NCBI GenBank assembly: GCA_916610825.1
Contig: OU744453.1
Location: 12,481,826 to 12,545,825 of the forward strand
Origin: Haliclystus octoradiatus
Taxonomy: Eukaryota > Cnidaria > Staurozoa > Stauromedusae > Haliclystidae
Length of the DNA stretch: 64,000 bases
Direction of reading: 5' to 3'
The notes below the pieces were generated by a model. It saw only the letters and a program-made list of their open reading frames with translations, did no database searches and was not told the origin of the DNA. Position numbers and translations under genes: made by a program. Positions 47,301-58,404 of this stretch are shown here, one piece after another; positions within the stretch are counted from its first letter, which is position 1; each line of letters begins with the position of its first letter.

Positions 47301-50300
47301 TTTATACTGTCAGTGTTACTTGTTACTGCGCTACCAAAGTATTTTTTTAGCCTTGTTACCTCCCAAACTGGACTTTTTTCGTATTAAATGCCACGAAATT
47401 CACTATCCAGTTTTGGCTTGTGGATGACAACGCGAGCTCCGTCCAGTTTTTATGGAATGATATGAATGCTAGCGATTCTTTGTCATTGCAAATTAAAATG
47501 AAAGGCTCTCCATTGGTGTCCCTAAAAGATACACAATAAAGACAAACATTAAATTGTGACTTGTAAATAGATTTATGTAGTACACTGAATGAAATTCCCA
47601 TATATTGTCCTAAGATTGAGTACCTCAAATAGTCTGATCCTTCTTTGGAGATTTCTTTTCCCTTCACAATGACACACAGTTGCAATCAATCCAGAATGAG
47701 TTACAATGCACAAGGGAAAGATGTGCAAAGGAAGAAGATGTTATTAACCAACTTTAAACAGATACTCAAGTTTTGGAATTGTTTTTCGAGGAACAGCATT
47801 GAACTATTGGAGACAACCGATAGAACAGATAGTCTAGATGTAGTCAATCTATTGCAAAAAAGAGTGAAACCTAAAAAATTGCAATGCAAGAAATTTTTAT
47901 GCCAATGTTAAGTTGAAAAATTGTTAAACTTTATCTAATTAAACCCTTTATCTCGAATCCTTAACATCACAATAAATTTGGCCTAGGTGCTTGGTTGGTG
48001 GGAGGTTGGCAGCAAAATACAATAGCTAGTTGAGCAATAGCAGACCTGACACCACCAACCAAGCTCCAGTCACACTGCTAAGTCAGTGGAATTCCTAGTT
48101 ATACTTACCTTTATCAACCAACAAAGGGATGGGTGGGGAGGGGAAAGTAAACAATGAACAGCGTAAAATATCAGCAGCACATAAATCAACCGCTTCAACA
48201 AATACAATAGCAACAGCATAACAATTGTGTTCATATACAAACTTGACATCATTGTTTAGATGAAAGGCTTTTACATAACAGATCATAGGCATACATGCAG
48301 TACAGATCAAACGAGCCATTCAATAAGCATAAACCCTCATCAACTTTTCTCAACCATTCAGCGGTGCGTTGAAGCAAAGAAAGAACAGTATCGCCCTGAG
48401 CCACACCGATAATTAGCTTAATCTAGGGTCCTAGGAATAAGGAACTGACAGGGTCATGCTGTTACATGTGCTCAATTCAACACTAAGGCAGATTGGTGTC
48501 TATAAGAAGACTTTGTGCCATTTAACAGGAGAGCTTGCAGCTGGATTCAAAGATAGTGTTTAACCTCAGTAAAATTTCATTTAACTACAATTAAAGGAAT
48601 GCAGTTTATAGCCCCCCGCCGTTTAGATGCAAATGAAGTTAAAGTTACCCCTGGGTAAATGCTTTAGAAACATTCAAAGATGACACAGTTTTACATGATG
48701 TCTACATTAGATGGGTCCAAAAATAAATGTAAAACAGTGTGTGGCTATTTTACCGATTAGAACAATGAAATCAAGAATGCAATTCGAATTTCAAACTTTC
48801 ATTTTTTGGACCAGTATAGTCTACAGTATATCTTCCAAAAGAGATTTTAGCAAGTATTGTGATACATGGAAACGTTATGTCCCCATCAATATTATAGCTG
48901 CAGAATGATCGAATCATGTTTCAGTGTAACCTATATATGATGTGTAATAAAGGCATTCATAATGTCTTTGAAAGGAATAGGTCATGATCTGTTAGGACTA
49001 TGTAGGCCTACCTTGATACATTTTTAATAACATTACAGGATGTCACACAACGAGATGTGACTTCAATGCAGATAAGATCACCTACCTGAAAATGTTCTAG
49101 CAAATGACACAGTTTGTTATCTGTAGATTAATGGCAGAAAGCTCAATTTAGACATAAACACAAGGCCACTTTCAACACCAAATACATATATCTTCTGCTT
49201 TATTTTATCCTATTGTGTTCAGATGTATACCCAATTTAGAAGATTTATCACATTTATGGTTATCCACTCAAGCTATTGCTTGCCTGCTTCAACGGATTTA
49301 GATTATGAAATCAAATTCCATGTTAAGCATAGGGACAAAACTTAGGAACGGAAGGCTTATTTCGTAACAACTTTATTAATATTCATCCCTAAGACTACCA
49401 TATCATCAACCTCTCTAAGCAGCTGTTCGGCATTTGTCTAGAAACTCACTATAGGTTTTTTTTCTCTGGCAAATCTTAGACACATCTAACCTCTCCGACA
49501 AGCTAAACGGATAGTAAGCAAAACATGTATTAAAATGCAAACTTAAATGAATGTAGCATTATGTATGTAGTAAGTTGTGCAGATGTGCTATTACCTCAAT
49601 GTGATTCTGGTAGCATGGCCAGTTATCTGAATGAATTGTTGTACCAGGGGCTATACTTTCCTCAATGATTGGTAGTAGAGTAGCTGCCGAGCAATCAGTC
49701 ACATACTCATAGAATCCGATTATTCGCTCACGCTCATACATACCGAATGCCCACTGCTGTGCCCGCAACCGTCCTCTGTTGTACTTTCTCTTCGACACAA
49801 GAGATTCATCAATTTCCACAATGCTGTCTGGACCCTTTAAAGTTATCGGATATGTAACCAATCAAAAGGTATATTGAGTTCCCATAAATACACCAACTGA
49901 AACAGTTCTTTTAATTGCAATTTTTAATCTTCAAATAGGACTCATGACGATTGACATCTTGTGACCTTTGTGAGAGGGACATCTCCAGAAATCCCAACCG
50001 AACGTTTGGATCTCTTTATTTCCGTCAACTGACAAAAACAATTTACATTAGGACATTGTTTTGTTTACCTTCTTATCAGCTGTCTGCTTCTGCAGAAAGC
50101 GATGGTTGCATGCAGGGTTGAAAGGATTGCCACCAGCTCATCGATCTTTATTTTCGTTGATATTTCGTTGTTATGACCGTTCTACTAGCTCAAACAAGTT
50201 GAATAAGGTCATTCAGATCTTGACAGCAGGACCATTCCCATATTCCAAACCATTATGACAACGTCACCAAATTGCGAATTAGGTATGAACAACTCCTACA

Positions 50301-50608
50301 CAACAAAAGTTGTGCAGAAATGGTATAAATACGTAACTGCGTGGCAATTATGAAACCACTGTCTTGTAATCATCCACAGTAAGTAATCATTGTCTATTAA
50401 TTAAGTATAATTGGAAATTATTCTGACCCATCATCTGCCCCAATAGTGTCAACATCACCCTTACTAACATGTCAGTTATTTACCTTTATGTGTAAATTTA
50501 GTGTCATGTTTACCTTCTTTCTAAGGATGTGGAAACCATGTGGCACAGGTTATGAAAGATGTACCAGAAGCTAACCGTTGCACATGTCCAAGAGAAGGAA
50601 ACAAATAA
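32319..50608 (+). CDS. conserved 43-residue cysteine-rich microprotein (two exons, 18-kb intron)
   Basis: Exon 1, 32319-32367, encodes MCRAVTCSNCSKTTWM plus one base before a GTGAGT donor. Exon 2, 50526-50608, follows a TTCTTTCTAAG acceptor, completes the split Gly codon and encodes CGNHVAQVMKDVPEANRC, then TCPREGNK and a stop. The join is in phase and rebuilds a small protein family seen widely in fungi and some animals: start MCR, CxxC, then KTTW, G-C-G-x-H, and a late Cys pair. Six Cys and a His suggest a zinc-ribbon-like fold; function is unknown. AATAAA occurs about 60 bases after the stop. The intron spans 18.2 kb and contains an antisense transposase-like gene and several transposons. 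Both halves are far too short to stand out as ORFs. Confidence 0.85.
32368..34415. other. start of the microprotein intron, no gene recognised
   Basis: AT-rich, with short frames only (for example 32577-32885). No conserved motif or repeat boundary was recognised. Confidence 0.4.
34416..38040 (-). CDS. spliced transposase-like protein of unknown family
   Basis: Three exons with clean GT-AG borders join in phase: 38040-37479, 36291-36052 and 35371-34416 (585 codons). The N-terminal half is basic with a coiled-coil-like stretch (about residues 105-135). The middle reads PLIIKFSADGHNPGKFRSG, placing an Asp where DDE/RAG1-Transib-like enzymes have their first acid, and ends SSIVPLQGIKG. The last exon has a CIYCKCDKSLWHEC cysteine cluster, then FVMVDTLHCYLRVTDQ (possible second Asp) and HQFQQQSVEYLNHSMNR (possible Glu). 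This layout matches a large group of uncharacterised proteins abundant in Hydra, aphid and mollusc genomes. A mobile origin is likely, yet the frame is intact and spliced. The RAG1/Transib link is tentative. It is antisense inside the microprotein intron. Confidence 0.6.
38044..38925 (-). other. possible 5' exons of the transposase-like gene
   Basis: A frame at 38384-38037 (Cys-rich start, then KKSRRSHFRVSYPVTPDCAE) overlaps the start of the main exon in another frame. A short exon-like piece ending TACTTTTTG|GTAAGTAG near 38875 could join it in phase. The step from this frame into the main frame needs a splice or frameshift that I cannot place, so these are left unjoined. Confidence 0.25.
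39620..40860 (-). mobile_element. short LTR retrotransposon (TRIM-like), minus orientation
   Basis: Two 334-bp direct repeats, 39620-39953 and 40527-40860, differ at about four positions. On the minus strand each LTR runs from TGTAGTGG to ACCCGCT(A/T)CA. The 573-bp interior starts with a primer-site-like TGGTAACTACCGACGTGATC and ends with a purine tract GTGGGGGGAAGTTA just before the 3' LTR. CTAT flanks both sides (39616-39619, 40861-40864) as a target duplication. The interior has no gag or pol, so the element is non-autonomous. The small ORF at 39893-40297 is not supported as a gene. Confidence 0.88.
40865..41374. other. no supported gene
   Basis: Contains a GC-richer patch (about 40960-41035) with CAGCCTTGGGCTTGCGG-like near-repeats, otherwise AT-rich. 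No feature could be assigned. Confidence 0.35.
41375..41563 (+). repeat. dispersed repeat with ATCT tail, copy 2
   Basis: Second copy of the 11231-11440 repeat, in the same orientation. It shares TATCCCAAATAAACAAGCA, GATTGCTTCAGGGA and the CATCTATCTATCT end. Confidence 0.55.
41807..42652. mobile_element. hAT-superfamily MITE, 846 bp
   Basis: The ends are inverted: TAGGGATGCACCGAAATTCG at the left, and CGTTTCGGTGCATCCCTA at the right. An exact 8-bp target duplication TATGGAAG flanks it (41799-41806 and 42653-42660), as expected for hAT. Both subterminal regions are rich in GGCCGAAATTTCGG palindromes. There is no transposase frame, so it is non-autonomous. Confidence 0.9.
42873..43009 (+). CDS. 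orphan terminal coding exon, unidentified
   Basis: After a good acceptor (CTCTTTTTAG, 42863-42872) an open frame with a protein-like composition runs to a TAA at 43007-43009. It includes GRVAQPSLYSYEELLYHRNG and LLHERDFPPWRDNLFI. Its phase requires an upstream exon ending with one base of a codon. I could not find that exon, and I do not recognise the family. Composition and end suggest a real last exon, either of an unseen nested gene or as an alternative to the microprotein exon 2 (phase compatible), but this may also be a transposon relic. Confidence 0.4.
43990..47700 (-). pseudogene. decayed transposon-type ORF cluster (unnamed animal family)
   Basis: A series of minus-strand fragments in changing frames. 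The clearest is NWNFFATSHGKGVVDGIGG (about 44498-44570), leading into TIKRAVWPHV. Upstream fragments include ICDDTLEKCMYRECESCKL (about 45010-45070), and downstream lies GEVMAVDDSRTTIKL then GWKWPTKDVV (about 44090-44175). These blocks, in this order, occur in a repeated family of long uncharacterised proteins in many invertebrate and cnidarian genomes, thought to be transposon-encoded. No frame longer than about 110 codons survives, so this copy is dead. Fragments farther upstream (46439-46651, 47356-47685) may belong to it but show no clear motif. Confidence 0.5.
47985..48066. repeat. small inverted repeat
   Basis: GCTTGGTTGGTGG (about 47990-48002) and CCACCAACCAAGC (about 48051-48063) form a 13-bp stem around a loop of about 48 bases. 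No function can be assigned. Confidence 0.5.
48070..49558. other. no supported gene
   Basis: Short ORFs only, on both strands. No motif, repeat end or RNA gene was recognised. Confidence 0.4.
49559..49861 (-). pseudogene. Merlin (IS1016-like) transposase fragment
   Basis: The frame reads DSIVEIDESLVSKRKYNRGR, then AQQWAFGMYER, CSAATLLPIIEESIAPGTTI and HSDNWPCYQNH. This is the central part of the ISXO2/IS1595-like DDE domain typical of Merlin elements, with IDES holding the first Asp and SDNW the second. It is about 100 residues where a full enzyme has about 250-300. The N-terminal zinc-binding part and the last catalytic residue are absent, and the frame stops near the second Asp block. It is a short dead fragment in the microprotein intron. 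Confidence 0.8.
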
Positions 50609-51339
50609 ACTGTTACAAAATGAACAATTGCATCCATATATCATGGGTTGTCTGGATTAAGTTATTAAAAATAAATGTTATTATTTCCATTTAATAGTGT
50701 TAGTTATGGATTTGTTGGACAACAGCAACAGAATTGTTTTATTACCGTAATTATCTTATTTCCAGTCTTTGATGTTCAATACTGTTTTATGATCTTTGAA
50801 ACTGTTTAACTCTGAGTTAAAAACATGTTGGATTATTTTACTTATGTTGTTGTTTTATAATGTAGTCTATGGGTGGTCTTGTGTCTTTAGTACTAAATAA
50901 ATACTTGCAATTTTGCCAGGTTACCCATTCAGTATTTTAATTTCTCATTGTTAATATCAGCAATGCCCCTTGTTAGGTTTGTAGTTGTTCTGTTACATTT
51001 TCATATTTTAACACAGTATGTTTGATTTTCACTTTACATCAAGGGTGGCCTCTAATACTGTCAGAGGATAAAATCGTGCATGATGCAACAGTGTCATCTT
51101 GCATGGTTACATTAATGCCAGAACATGGTTACATTAAATTTTTTATTGCCATGAAATCCGTGCATTTGGCAATTAATAATCTTTCTTTTAGCTCTACTAT
51201 CTCTCGTTCAGATTATAGATATCAGAATAGAATCAAGTGTTGTTTCATTTGATAATAGAAGTCTTTCCCTCAAAAGGAAGCTTCAAACATGTAACTTTTA
51301 GCAGTGGAGACAATAGAATCATTATAGTAAATAATTTCA
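50609..51339. other. 3' flank of the microprotein gene
   Basis: AT-rich, with AATAAA near 50669, which may be the microprotein poly(A) signal. A short frame at 51022-51252 has no recognisable motif. Confidence 0.4.
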
Positions 51340-52707
51340 ATCTTTTATGTTATCATAAGCAACAGATTTAGTAACAGCAGTATCAGACAACATCTTTTCA
51401 AAGGCTTCATCAAGAAGTCCTCCAACAACATAAGAACCTCCAAAACGAAACGTTCACTTCAGAAATTGCGCTTCAGTAGTATGAGACCAGTCATTGGTGT
51501 CATATTTAGAACCAGCGGTGAATTTATGATTATACATTTCGTGAAAAATTTCTTGAATATTGGAGAAATTGAAGCAAGATTTAATATGGTCAAACGGAAA
51601 GATAAGAGAATCATCACCAAGAACGAGCAAAACAAGTGGTAGACAAAAAAGCGGTGAAAGACAAATTTCGGCGACTAGGATCATGTATTTTGGTAAGCCT
51701 TTTTGGCAAGCCATGCAATGTGAAAGTAGACGAGCTGAGTAAGAGAACTATCAATGGTTGTGTGTGGCTGACCAGAAACCATTCCTCTTTCTAATTGGAG
51801 AATAGACGAATTGTAACATAATTTAGGTGTAGCGAATGCTTCTTAGCATGATCAGCATTCCGATTTCGATCAAAGCGTTGATAAAGACGATCGTAAAAAA
51901 CACCCAATCGACGAGTGGTTTGGGCGTTGACTGCAGAGTCATAGTTAGAAAAATCGCCGTCAAAACCACATTCCGAAAAAGCGGTGATATAGTTATAAAC
52001 ATGGTGTTAGGAGAAAATCTTATTTTGATTGGATGATCGTTACAAGTGTCCATAATGTAGGCTACAGCAATATAAAAGTATTGATAATGAGCAATGGTAA
52101 AATCAAGTGGGCTAGAAACAATAGTTCGAGTCTTTAACTGCTCAATTTTTGAGATTGGACGAGTCTCATCCTTAAAATTGATATCGAAAATGACATCAAT
52201 GGGACGAGAAGTACGAAAACAATCAACCATGTGATCAACACTATGATTAAGAAACTTGCCATAAGTTTTAAGCATGACACATTCTTTTGCAAGAACTGCA
52301 GCATAATACTCATAAAGACCATTCATCGTATGGTCAAGTTCGTCTTCAGGAATGTCAGGTCGTTCAAGATCCCATTTAAGCACACCCTTGTCAAGAACTG
52401 ATTCATGATTAGGATTATGTGAGTCAGCTAGGCCTAAAATAGCAAGCTGAAACCCATCAGACAATGGTGTTGGCATATTTGATGGTAAAACACAAAGTTT
52501 AGTTCCATAGCGCATGTGTTTAAAAACACGTTTGCCAGTATGAGAATCATAAACGTCAGCAATTCCATGGATAGTACAGTAGGTGCAAAAACTTGAGCTT
52601 CAATTTCACGGAACTCCAGCACTCTGTGGAAATGTTTCTTCAGGAAGATTTTCCAACATAAGGCTAGAGCCATAACCAGGGGTTTCGGAACCACCAACAT
52701 GGATGCC
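51340..52707 (-). pseudogene. endogenous picorna-like RNA virus element: protease end and RNA polymerase, broken
   Basis: On the minus strand the region starts with a 3C-like protease C-terminal motif (GIHVGG, 52707-52684). It then runs through a picornavirus-type RNA-dependent RNA polymerase: an F-like KDETRP followed by an EQLKTR block (about 52173-52130), motif A GDFSNYD (about 51955-51930), motif B SGQPHTTID (about 51775-51745) and motif C GDD (51618-51610). Order and spacing fit Picornavirales (dicistro-, iflavirus- or marnavirus-like). The motifs fall in different reading frames (frame changes between the F block and motif A, and between B and C) and in-frame stops occur near 52600 and 51450, so this is a non-functional fossil copy. 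No capsid region is visible. An old genomic integration is the simplest reading. Confidence 0.85.
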
Positions 52708-52794
52708 TAGTAACTTACTATACTAACTTACTACACATTCTACTATATTATAGTTTTAGATTTTATTTTAGTCTATATTTTATTCATAATTAAT

Positions 52795-52926
52795 TTCGTC
52801 GCAATTTCTTTCCAAGAATTCTTCAGAGGTATTTTATAATCAACATTGCTTTTGTCATAAATTACAGGATAATTCCTAATCTCATCCATCAACTGCTGAT
52901 TTGTTACTGTTCCAATTGTTTCAGAG
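52795..52926 (-). pseudogene. MADF-domain fragment, second copy
   Basis: Reads TNQQLMDEIRNYPVIYDKSN then DYKIPLKNSWKEIATKL, nearly the same as the MADF segment at 23704-23880 but on the opposite strand and lacking two codons. It lies about 90 bases from the 5' edge of the viral fossil. It is probably a relic of the same transposon family. Confidence 0.7.
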
Positions 52927-52929
52927 AAG

Positions 52930-55038
52930 CAGAAAGTGTTTTTTCAACTGTTTACGTTTCCAATAACAGATCAGTCAGGCGAAACATTGACTGAGGTGTT
53001 GTTGGGGAATGATGTGAATGTTTTTTGGGAATACTTGTGTGGGCGGACGCACTCTCCATATGATGTTGATGCTTGGTTGGTGATCACCAGCATCAACACC
53101 ATATAGTATATGATATATGTTAAATATTAGATTGCATGATGATGTAAATGTAACAATGTATGTGTGATCTTGGGATCAGGATGGCATGTAATAATGTGTA
53201 TTTGGTAGATTAATGTTTAATGAGGGAAATGAGTGAATGTGATCTTGAGATCAGGATGGCGTGTAGTAATGTGGTTTAATGTATAGATAATAAATGTGTA
53301 TACGGGATAGATAGTTAATGTGTATTATTTAACAGTTCTATATAATGAATGTGGATATTATTATTATGTGGACAAATGGGAAATATGTTATTGCAATTAT
53401 GGTTATATGTGCCAGTCACTGTTGGCTTCCTGATGTATTTATTATTGTATTGTTTGTCTACTGTTGATTGTGAAGCTAAAGGATGTGATATTGTGATTGT
53501 GAGGTATTACCTATTGTTTGTGCATTGTAATAGTAATTGTTTTTGTGAATGCAAAAGAGAGTCTCACGAAGTCATTCGTTGAGTACAGTCAATGAAAGTT
53601 TACTAAGAAAAAGTTTGTATTTTCCGTTTCCCTCACATGGATCCCTAATCAGTAAATTGGCCTGTTTACTACATTAGCAGTCCATGCAGTGTTTCACAAA
53701 AGAGTGTGATGTGGTCTGTGATGTAGATATGTGGAAATTACTTTTGAAAAAAAGCAATCCTCAATAAAAAGCCTAAGATTCATGTCTCCATATCTGCAAA
53801 TGACAATTGATTCTCATTGTTAGCATAGTGTTAAACTACAAGCTTAACTGGCAAAATTGGATTAAATACAAGTTTGAAATTTTTAATGTATACATATTAC
53901 GGAATCCAAATTATAAATGATCAAATTGACAATACGAAAATTTAATTACCAGTAAAATTACCGGGATTTCTATCAATTATGTACCTTTCTTGGAAGGCTT
54001 CATGAGAATCTAATAGACTACTATTACCAAGCCGTAAGTAATTAACCCTTTGTCTACCATGAGATGTTTTAAATATGTTTAAGCAATCGTAGTATGTTAG
54101 ATTCCTATCAAAAATAGCCCTGGTGTGGGTGTAGATCTTTATGTCTTCACGCATAACTCAATAAAATCTAGAATGATTTTCTTAAACTATTCATATTCCC
54201 CCGGGAATCGTTTTCCACTTAATCTTTGCCTTACTTTTTAATTAATTAAATAGAATGAAACGCGAAAGTAAAAGACAATATATGTAATCTACAAACAAAT
54301 AATTTGTTAATAAAGCTACATTGTGTATATTTTATAGAATTTTCACACTCAAATGTCTATTTTGTGTAGTGAATAATTTAAAATAGCTCTATTACATCAC
54401 TCATCACTCCCTAAATACACATACATGATAATACTTCAAGTTATAAATTATGGCACCTTTCATTTTACACAAAGGCGTGAGCTGTTAAGTTGTATTTTTG
54501 CAGTAGCTGCAGTAAAACTTATTTATGCGTGCAAAATTAATTCTATATAATTTTGATTCTATTTTCAGGTCTTCGCATTGTACATGGAACCTCGAATTCT
54601 CCTGCCATACATCATACCATGTAATTAGCCAGCGCAAATAATTTCGGCTAATATTGAATTTATAAGAATACTGACAGAGTTGGAAGAATGAAATGTATCT
54701 TAGTAAGAATAAAAGCTTGTGCAATATATGAAAAGGATATTAAATGGAATTAAAGGGATTTGGATTGGTCGTTATTGTGATTGAGAACAAAATGTGGTGT
54801 GATAAGAGAAATGGGTATGGAAAGTAGAAAAAGGACTTGTGACACTAGACCCCACCTTCATCTTAATTTGAATCTCTTACAATGCTGTGCCCTTATTTAG
54901 AAGAAATAGAAAACTGGACTGCTGATACCGACCGACCTAATGAAAATGTTTGGAATGGCGCACAATAAAATATCTGAAACACAATCTATAGCCAATCAAT
55001 CTGATGACTAACAAATAATTTTCTTGCGCATGTGAATC
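52930..55038. other. no supported gene
   Basis: AT/GT-rich stretch with two near-identical GATCTTG(G/A)GATCAGGATGGC blocks near 53165 and 53241, a minor tandem duplication. Short ORFs show no motif. Confidence 0.4.
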
Positions 55039-55044
55039 CTCCCT

Positions 55045-56408
55045 TATGGCGTTATATTGGGGTCAAAACGCAAGATTAGAAAAAAACATAGCAAGGTTCA
55101 AAATCTTAAGATTTTGATGCAGAATCTTGCGTTTTATTGACCAAATCTTAAGATTTTCCGTGAAATCTTGCACATTGGAGCAAGTTAAACTTCAACATTG
55201 ATGCAAGTTTAACTTGCGCATTCATGCAAGATAAACTTGATAAATGAGCAAGATAAACTTGCGACAAGCGCAAGATTTGAAAGCTCACAAAACCAACTAA
55301 GATGCATGCAAATTAATTCACGCATTATTTCTATCACAGCATCCACTTGAGTAACTCGTAATGCAGTCGACGAATAGAACCAAGTGATATTTCACGTTAA
55401 TTCAAATTTGAAAACAGCCAGTTTTTCACTTTCTCGACTTCATATATCTCTCACACTGAAACGAGAGATACAATTCATTACCTTCGTTAGTAAGTCATAC
55501 TCAGACATGTATCAAAGTGATTTAAAAAAACTAGATGAAAAATATCAAGTCTATATTTAGTAAATAGCCATCTAGGTTGACCTAAGTGTAACTTCACCAC
55601 TTTTCAGATTTTGGAAAAAGCTGAAAAAGAGGGAAAATCTGAAAAGTGGCTAAATCACACTTAGGTCAACCTAGATGGCTATTTACTAAATATGGATTTG
55701 ATATTTTTTCATTTAGTTTTCTTAAATCACTTCGACAAATGTCTGAATATAACATACTGAGATAAACAGTGAATTGTATCGCCTGTTTCAGTGTGAGAGA
55801 TATTTAAATTAGGAATCATAAAAACCGGCTTATTCCAAATCTGAAAAGTGGTGAAATCACACTTATGTCAACCTATCTAGATGGCTATTTACTAAATATG
55901 GATTGGACATTTTTTCATCTAGTTTTTTTAAATCACTTTGATACATGTCTGAGTATGACTTACTAACGAAGGTAATGAATTGTATTGCTCTTTTCAGTGT
56001 GAGAGAGATATGAAGTCGAGAAAGTGAAAACTGGCTGTTTTCAAATTTGAATTAACGTGAAATAACACTTGGTTCTATACATCGACTGCATTATGAGTTA
56101 CTCAAGTGGATGCTGTGATAGAAATAATGTGTGAACTAATTTGCATAAATCTTACTTGGTTTTGTGAGCTTTCAAATTTTGCGCTTGTCTCAAGTTTATC
56201 TTGCTCATTTATCAAGTTTATCTTGCGTGAATGCGCAAGTTAAACTTGCATCAATGTTCAAGTTTAACTTGCTCCAATGTGCAAGATTTTACGGAAAATC
56301 TTAAGATTTGGTCAATAAATCTTAAGATTTTGCATCAAATTCTTAAGATTTTGAACCTTTGTTATGTTTTTTTCTAATCTTGTGTTTTGACCCCAATATA
56401 ACGCCATA
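55045..56408. mobile_element. long foldback (hairpin) transposon
   Basis: The left end TATGGCGTTATATTGGGGTC is the exact reverse complement of the right end. The arms match over most of 55045-55612 versus about 55850-56408. An inner palindrome is centred near 55622, and an additional diverged arm segment lies at 55640-55806. A 6-bp target duplication CTCCCT flanks the element (55039-55044, 56409-56414). Subterminal arrays of CAAGTTTAACTTG and CAAGATAAACTTG motifs, plus AATCTTAAGATT palindromes, are present in both arms. There is no coding frame. The superfamily is unknown. Confidence 0.88.
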
Positions 56409-56879
56409 CTCCCTTACTAGAAAAAAAGAGAGATATCTAAGATTGGAGAATGAGATCTTAACAGCCCGGAGTTTACATTACAAATATGTACGGGAATTCA
56501 GCGCCCACCTGCATGCAACCCAAATGATTTACATGTCATTGTGTACCAGTATGCTTTCGTTCTACTTTTCTCGGGGCTATGACATCCTCGCTTGATTGGC
56601 CAGTGAATGTCCAAGAAATGAAAATAAGGTTGTCTCTATTATTTACGATTACAATTTGGCCAATCGAAAAATATGACATTGATAAATTGGAATCTCGAAA
56701 GAGAGACTAGAATAGATGTACAAAACAAATTGCTCTGTCCATGCCTTGATGGGAATGCGACGGGTGCAATCAGCTATGTCGATTGATTCATTGACCTCCT
56801 CAATCCACACAATGTACTGTTATTTGAACAGAAGAACTCAACTTCCATGAACAATTGAAGAATGCGCAACCCTTAGACA

Positions 56880-58175
56880 GAATTCCAAAGGGGCGAAATA
56901 TTAACTGCCACTCAAGCACTGCCATTTGCATTAGATGGAGTAGCTAGAAATAGTACTATTTGCGATTGGATTTGGCTAATGGCTTTCCCTTATTGCCTGA
57001 GAAAACATCCCCCGGGCCAACATTCTTCTTAACATCTGAAGTCAAACATCAAATCTATCGATTATATGAGTGGGCATTTATCCCTCTTTCTAGTGACCTA
57101 CTCATTACGATTCAAAATCTCAAAATTGATTTGTCAAAAATAGAATCTTCCCACACCAAGAAGCCTATCAATGCTGATCAAACGAATGCCTTAGTAGTTT
57201 CCTCCATGCAAATTTTAACCGCAATTTTAGCTTTTCAACCAGATTCTTCTGGAGGTTATGACTGTCACCTCCCTCAACACCGGACTGACATGATATCAAA
57301 AGCAAGAGTGATGGGGCACAAGAACTGATACAGACACTTACCATGATAGTGAAGCTAATGTTATGTGGAAATTTTATTGTTCATACCTGGATGACAGCAT
57401 AATTGGTTCCCAATTTTGGTCTCACACTTAATGCATCCAAATGTGAACTGCTGTGGGATTGACCCCTCAACAACTTCTATCATCAGTCTTTTACTGACTC
57501 GTACTGACTCCATCCAAAAATTTATGCAAGAAATTAACATTACTAGAAGCCCAAACTATATTCTTCTTGGCACACCGTTGACAGAAAAAGCATTTCATCA
57601 TGTGCTTGCTACAGAACATCTGATTTGAGCAGAGTAGGCCAAAGGTATTCGGATTCTCATTACACTCTTCTTATTACGTCATTTTCTCTCAACTGCTATG
57701 TGTGGCTTAGGAATACGTAAAGCTTCTGACACTACTATGTCAGCAAAGCAAATCAATCAAAAAGCTTGGGACAAAGCTCTCTGCCTGATCTCTCTCAATT
57801 CTTGGTTAATAATTGCAAACACTTGGTCACCAAAGCTCGTATATTGGCATCTCAATCCCCATCTGAAAACCCTTCACTTGAAGCTGCTTCAATTTGCGCC
57901 ATCGTTCTCAAGCTTGACAATGCTCATGTGCAGTTAGGAGTATACCTTTTATTTGGCGTTCCAATTATGCAAGTTCATATTTGTGGTATAAATGTAGGCT
58001 AGTTATTCCACCCATGGTTATGCTGTAACAAAGGAACTGAAAGGTATTCTAGACATCATGAAATCAACGACGTCTTCCACAGATCATTCCAGTCATCTGG
58101 CATCCCAACTAGCCTTAAGTATACTAGGCTGAATAGAAACTTCCTTCGATGTAAACCGTCCACATCTACAATGAT
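56880..58175 (+). pseudogene. LINE-type reverse transcriptase remnant
   Basis: Fragments in several frames. YLDD followed by SIIGSQFW at about 57386-57420 is the reverse transcriptase catalytic box. A following frame (57416-57628) carries SPNYILLGTPLTEKAFHHVL. Near 57690-57760 is MCGLGIRKASDTTMSA. At 57950-58130 are YLLFGVPIMQVHICG then CCNKGTERYSRHHEIND and SSGIPTSL. The order fits the palm-to-C-terminal part of an animal non-LTR retrotransposon ORF2. Stops and frame changes are frequent. The Ty3-type element at 58405 is inserted just downstream, possibly into the same relic. Confidence 0.6.
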
Positions 58176-58404
58176 AAATACTATAAGAAAAAAATACTTA
58201 AGCTTCACAACTTTGAACACATGCACAATTGTTGTCAGAAATAATTCTGGTATTGAAGCTTTCGAAAATACACATTTACCAGCTTTAAAGACAGTTATTG
58301 GCTGCAGTCCCGTGCAATTAAATAAGGCTGCCACTTTGAGAAAAAAAAATTCCTCTTCCTCACGACAGGATCTTGCCTCGCATCTAATCAATCTCCTTGA
58401 CTAC

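Noticed and set aside
47645..47911. Plus-strand ORF with a coiled-coil-like alternative frame
   Set aside because: A possible acceptor lies before it, but frames break within 90 bases and no partner exon or family was recognised.
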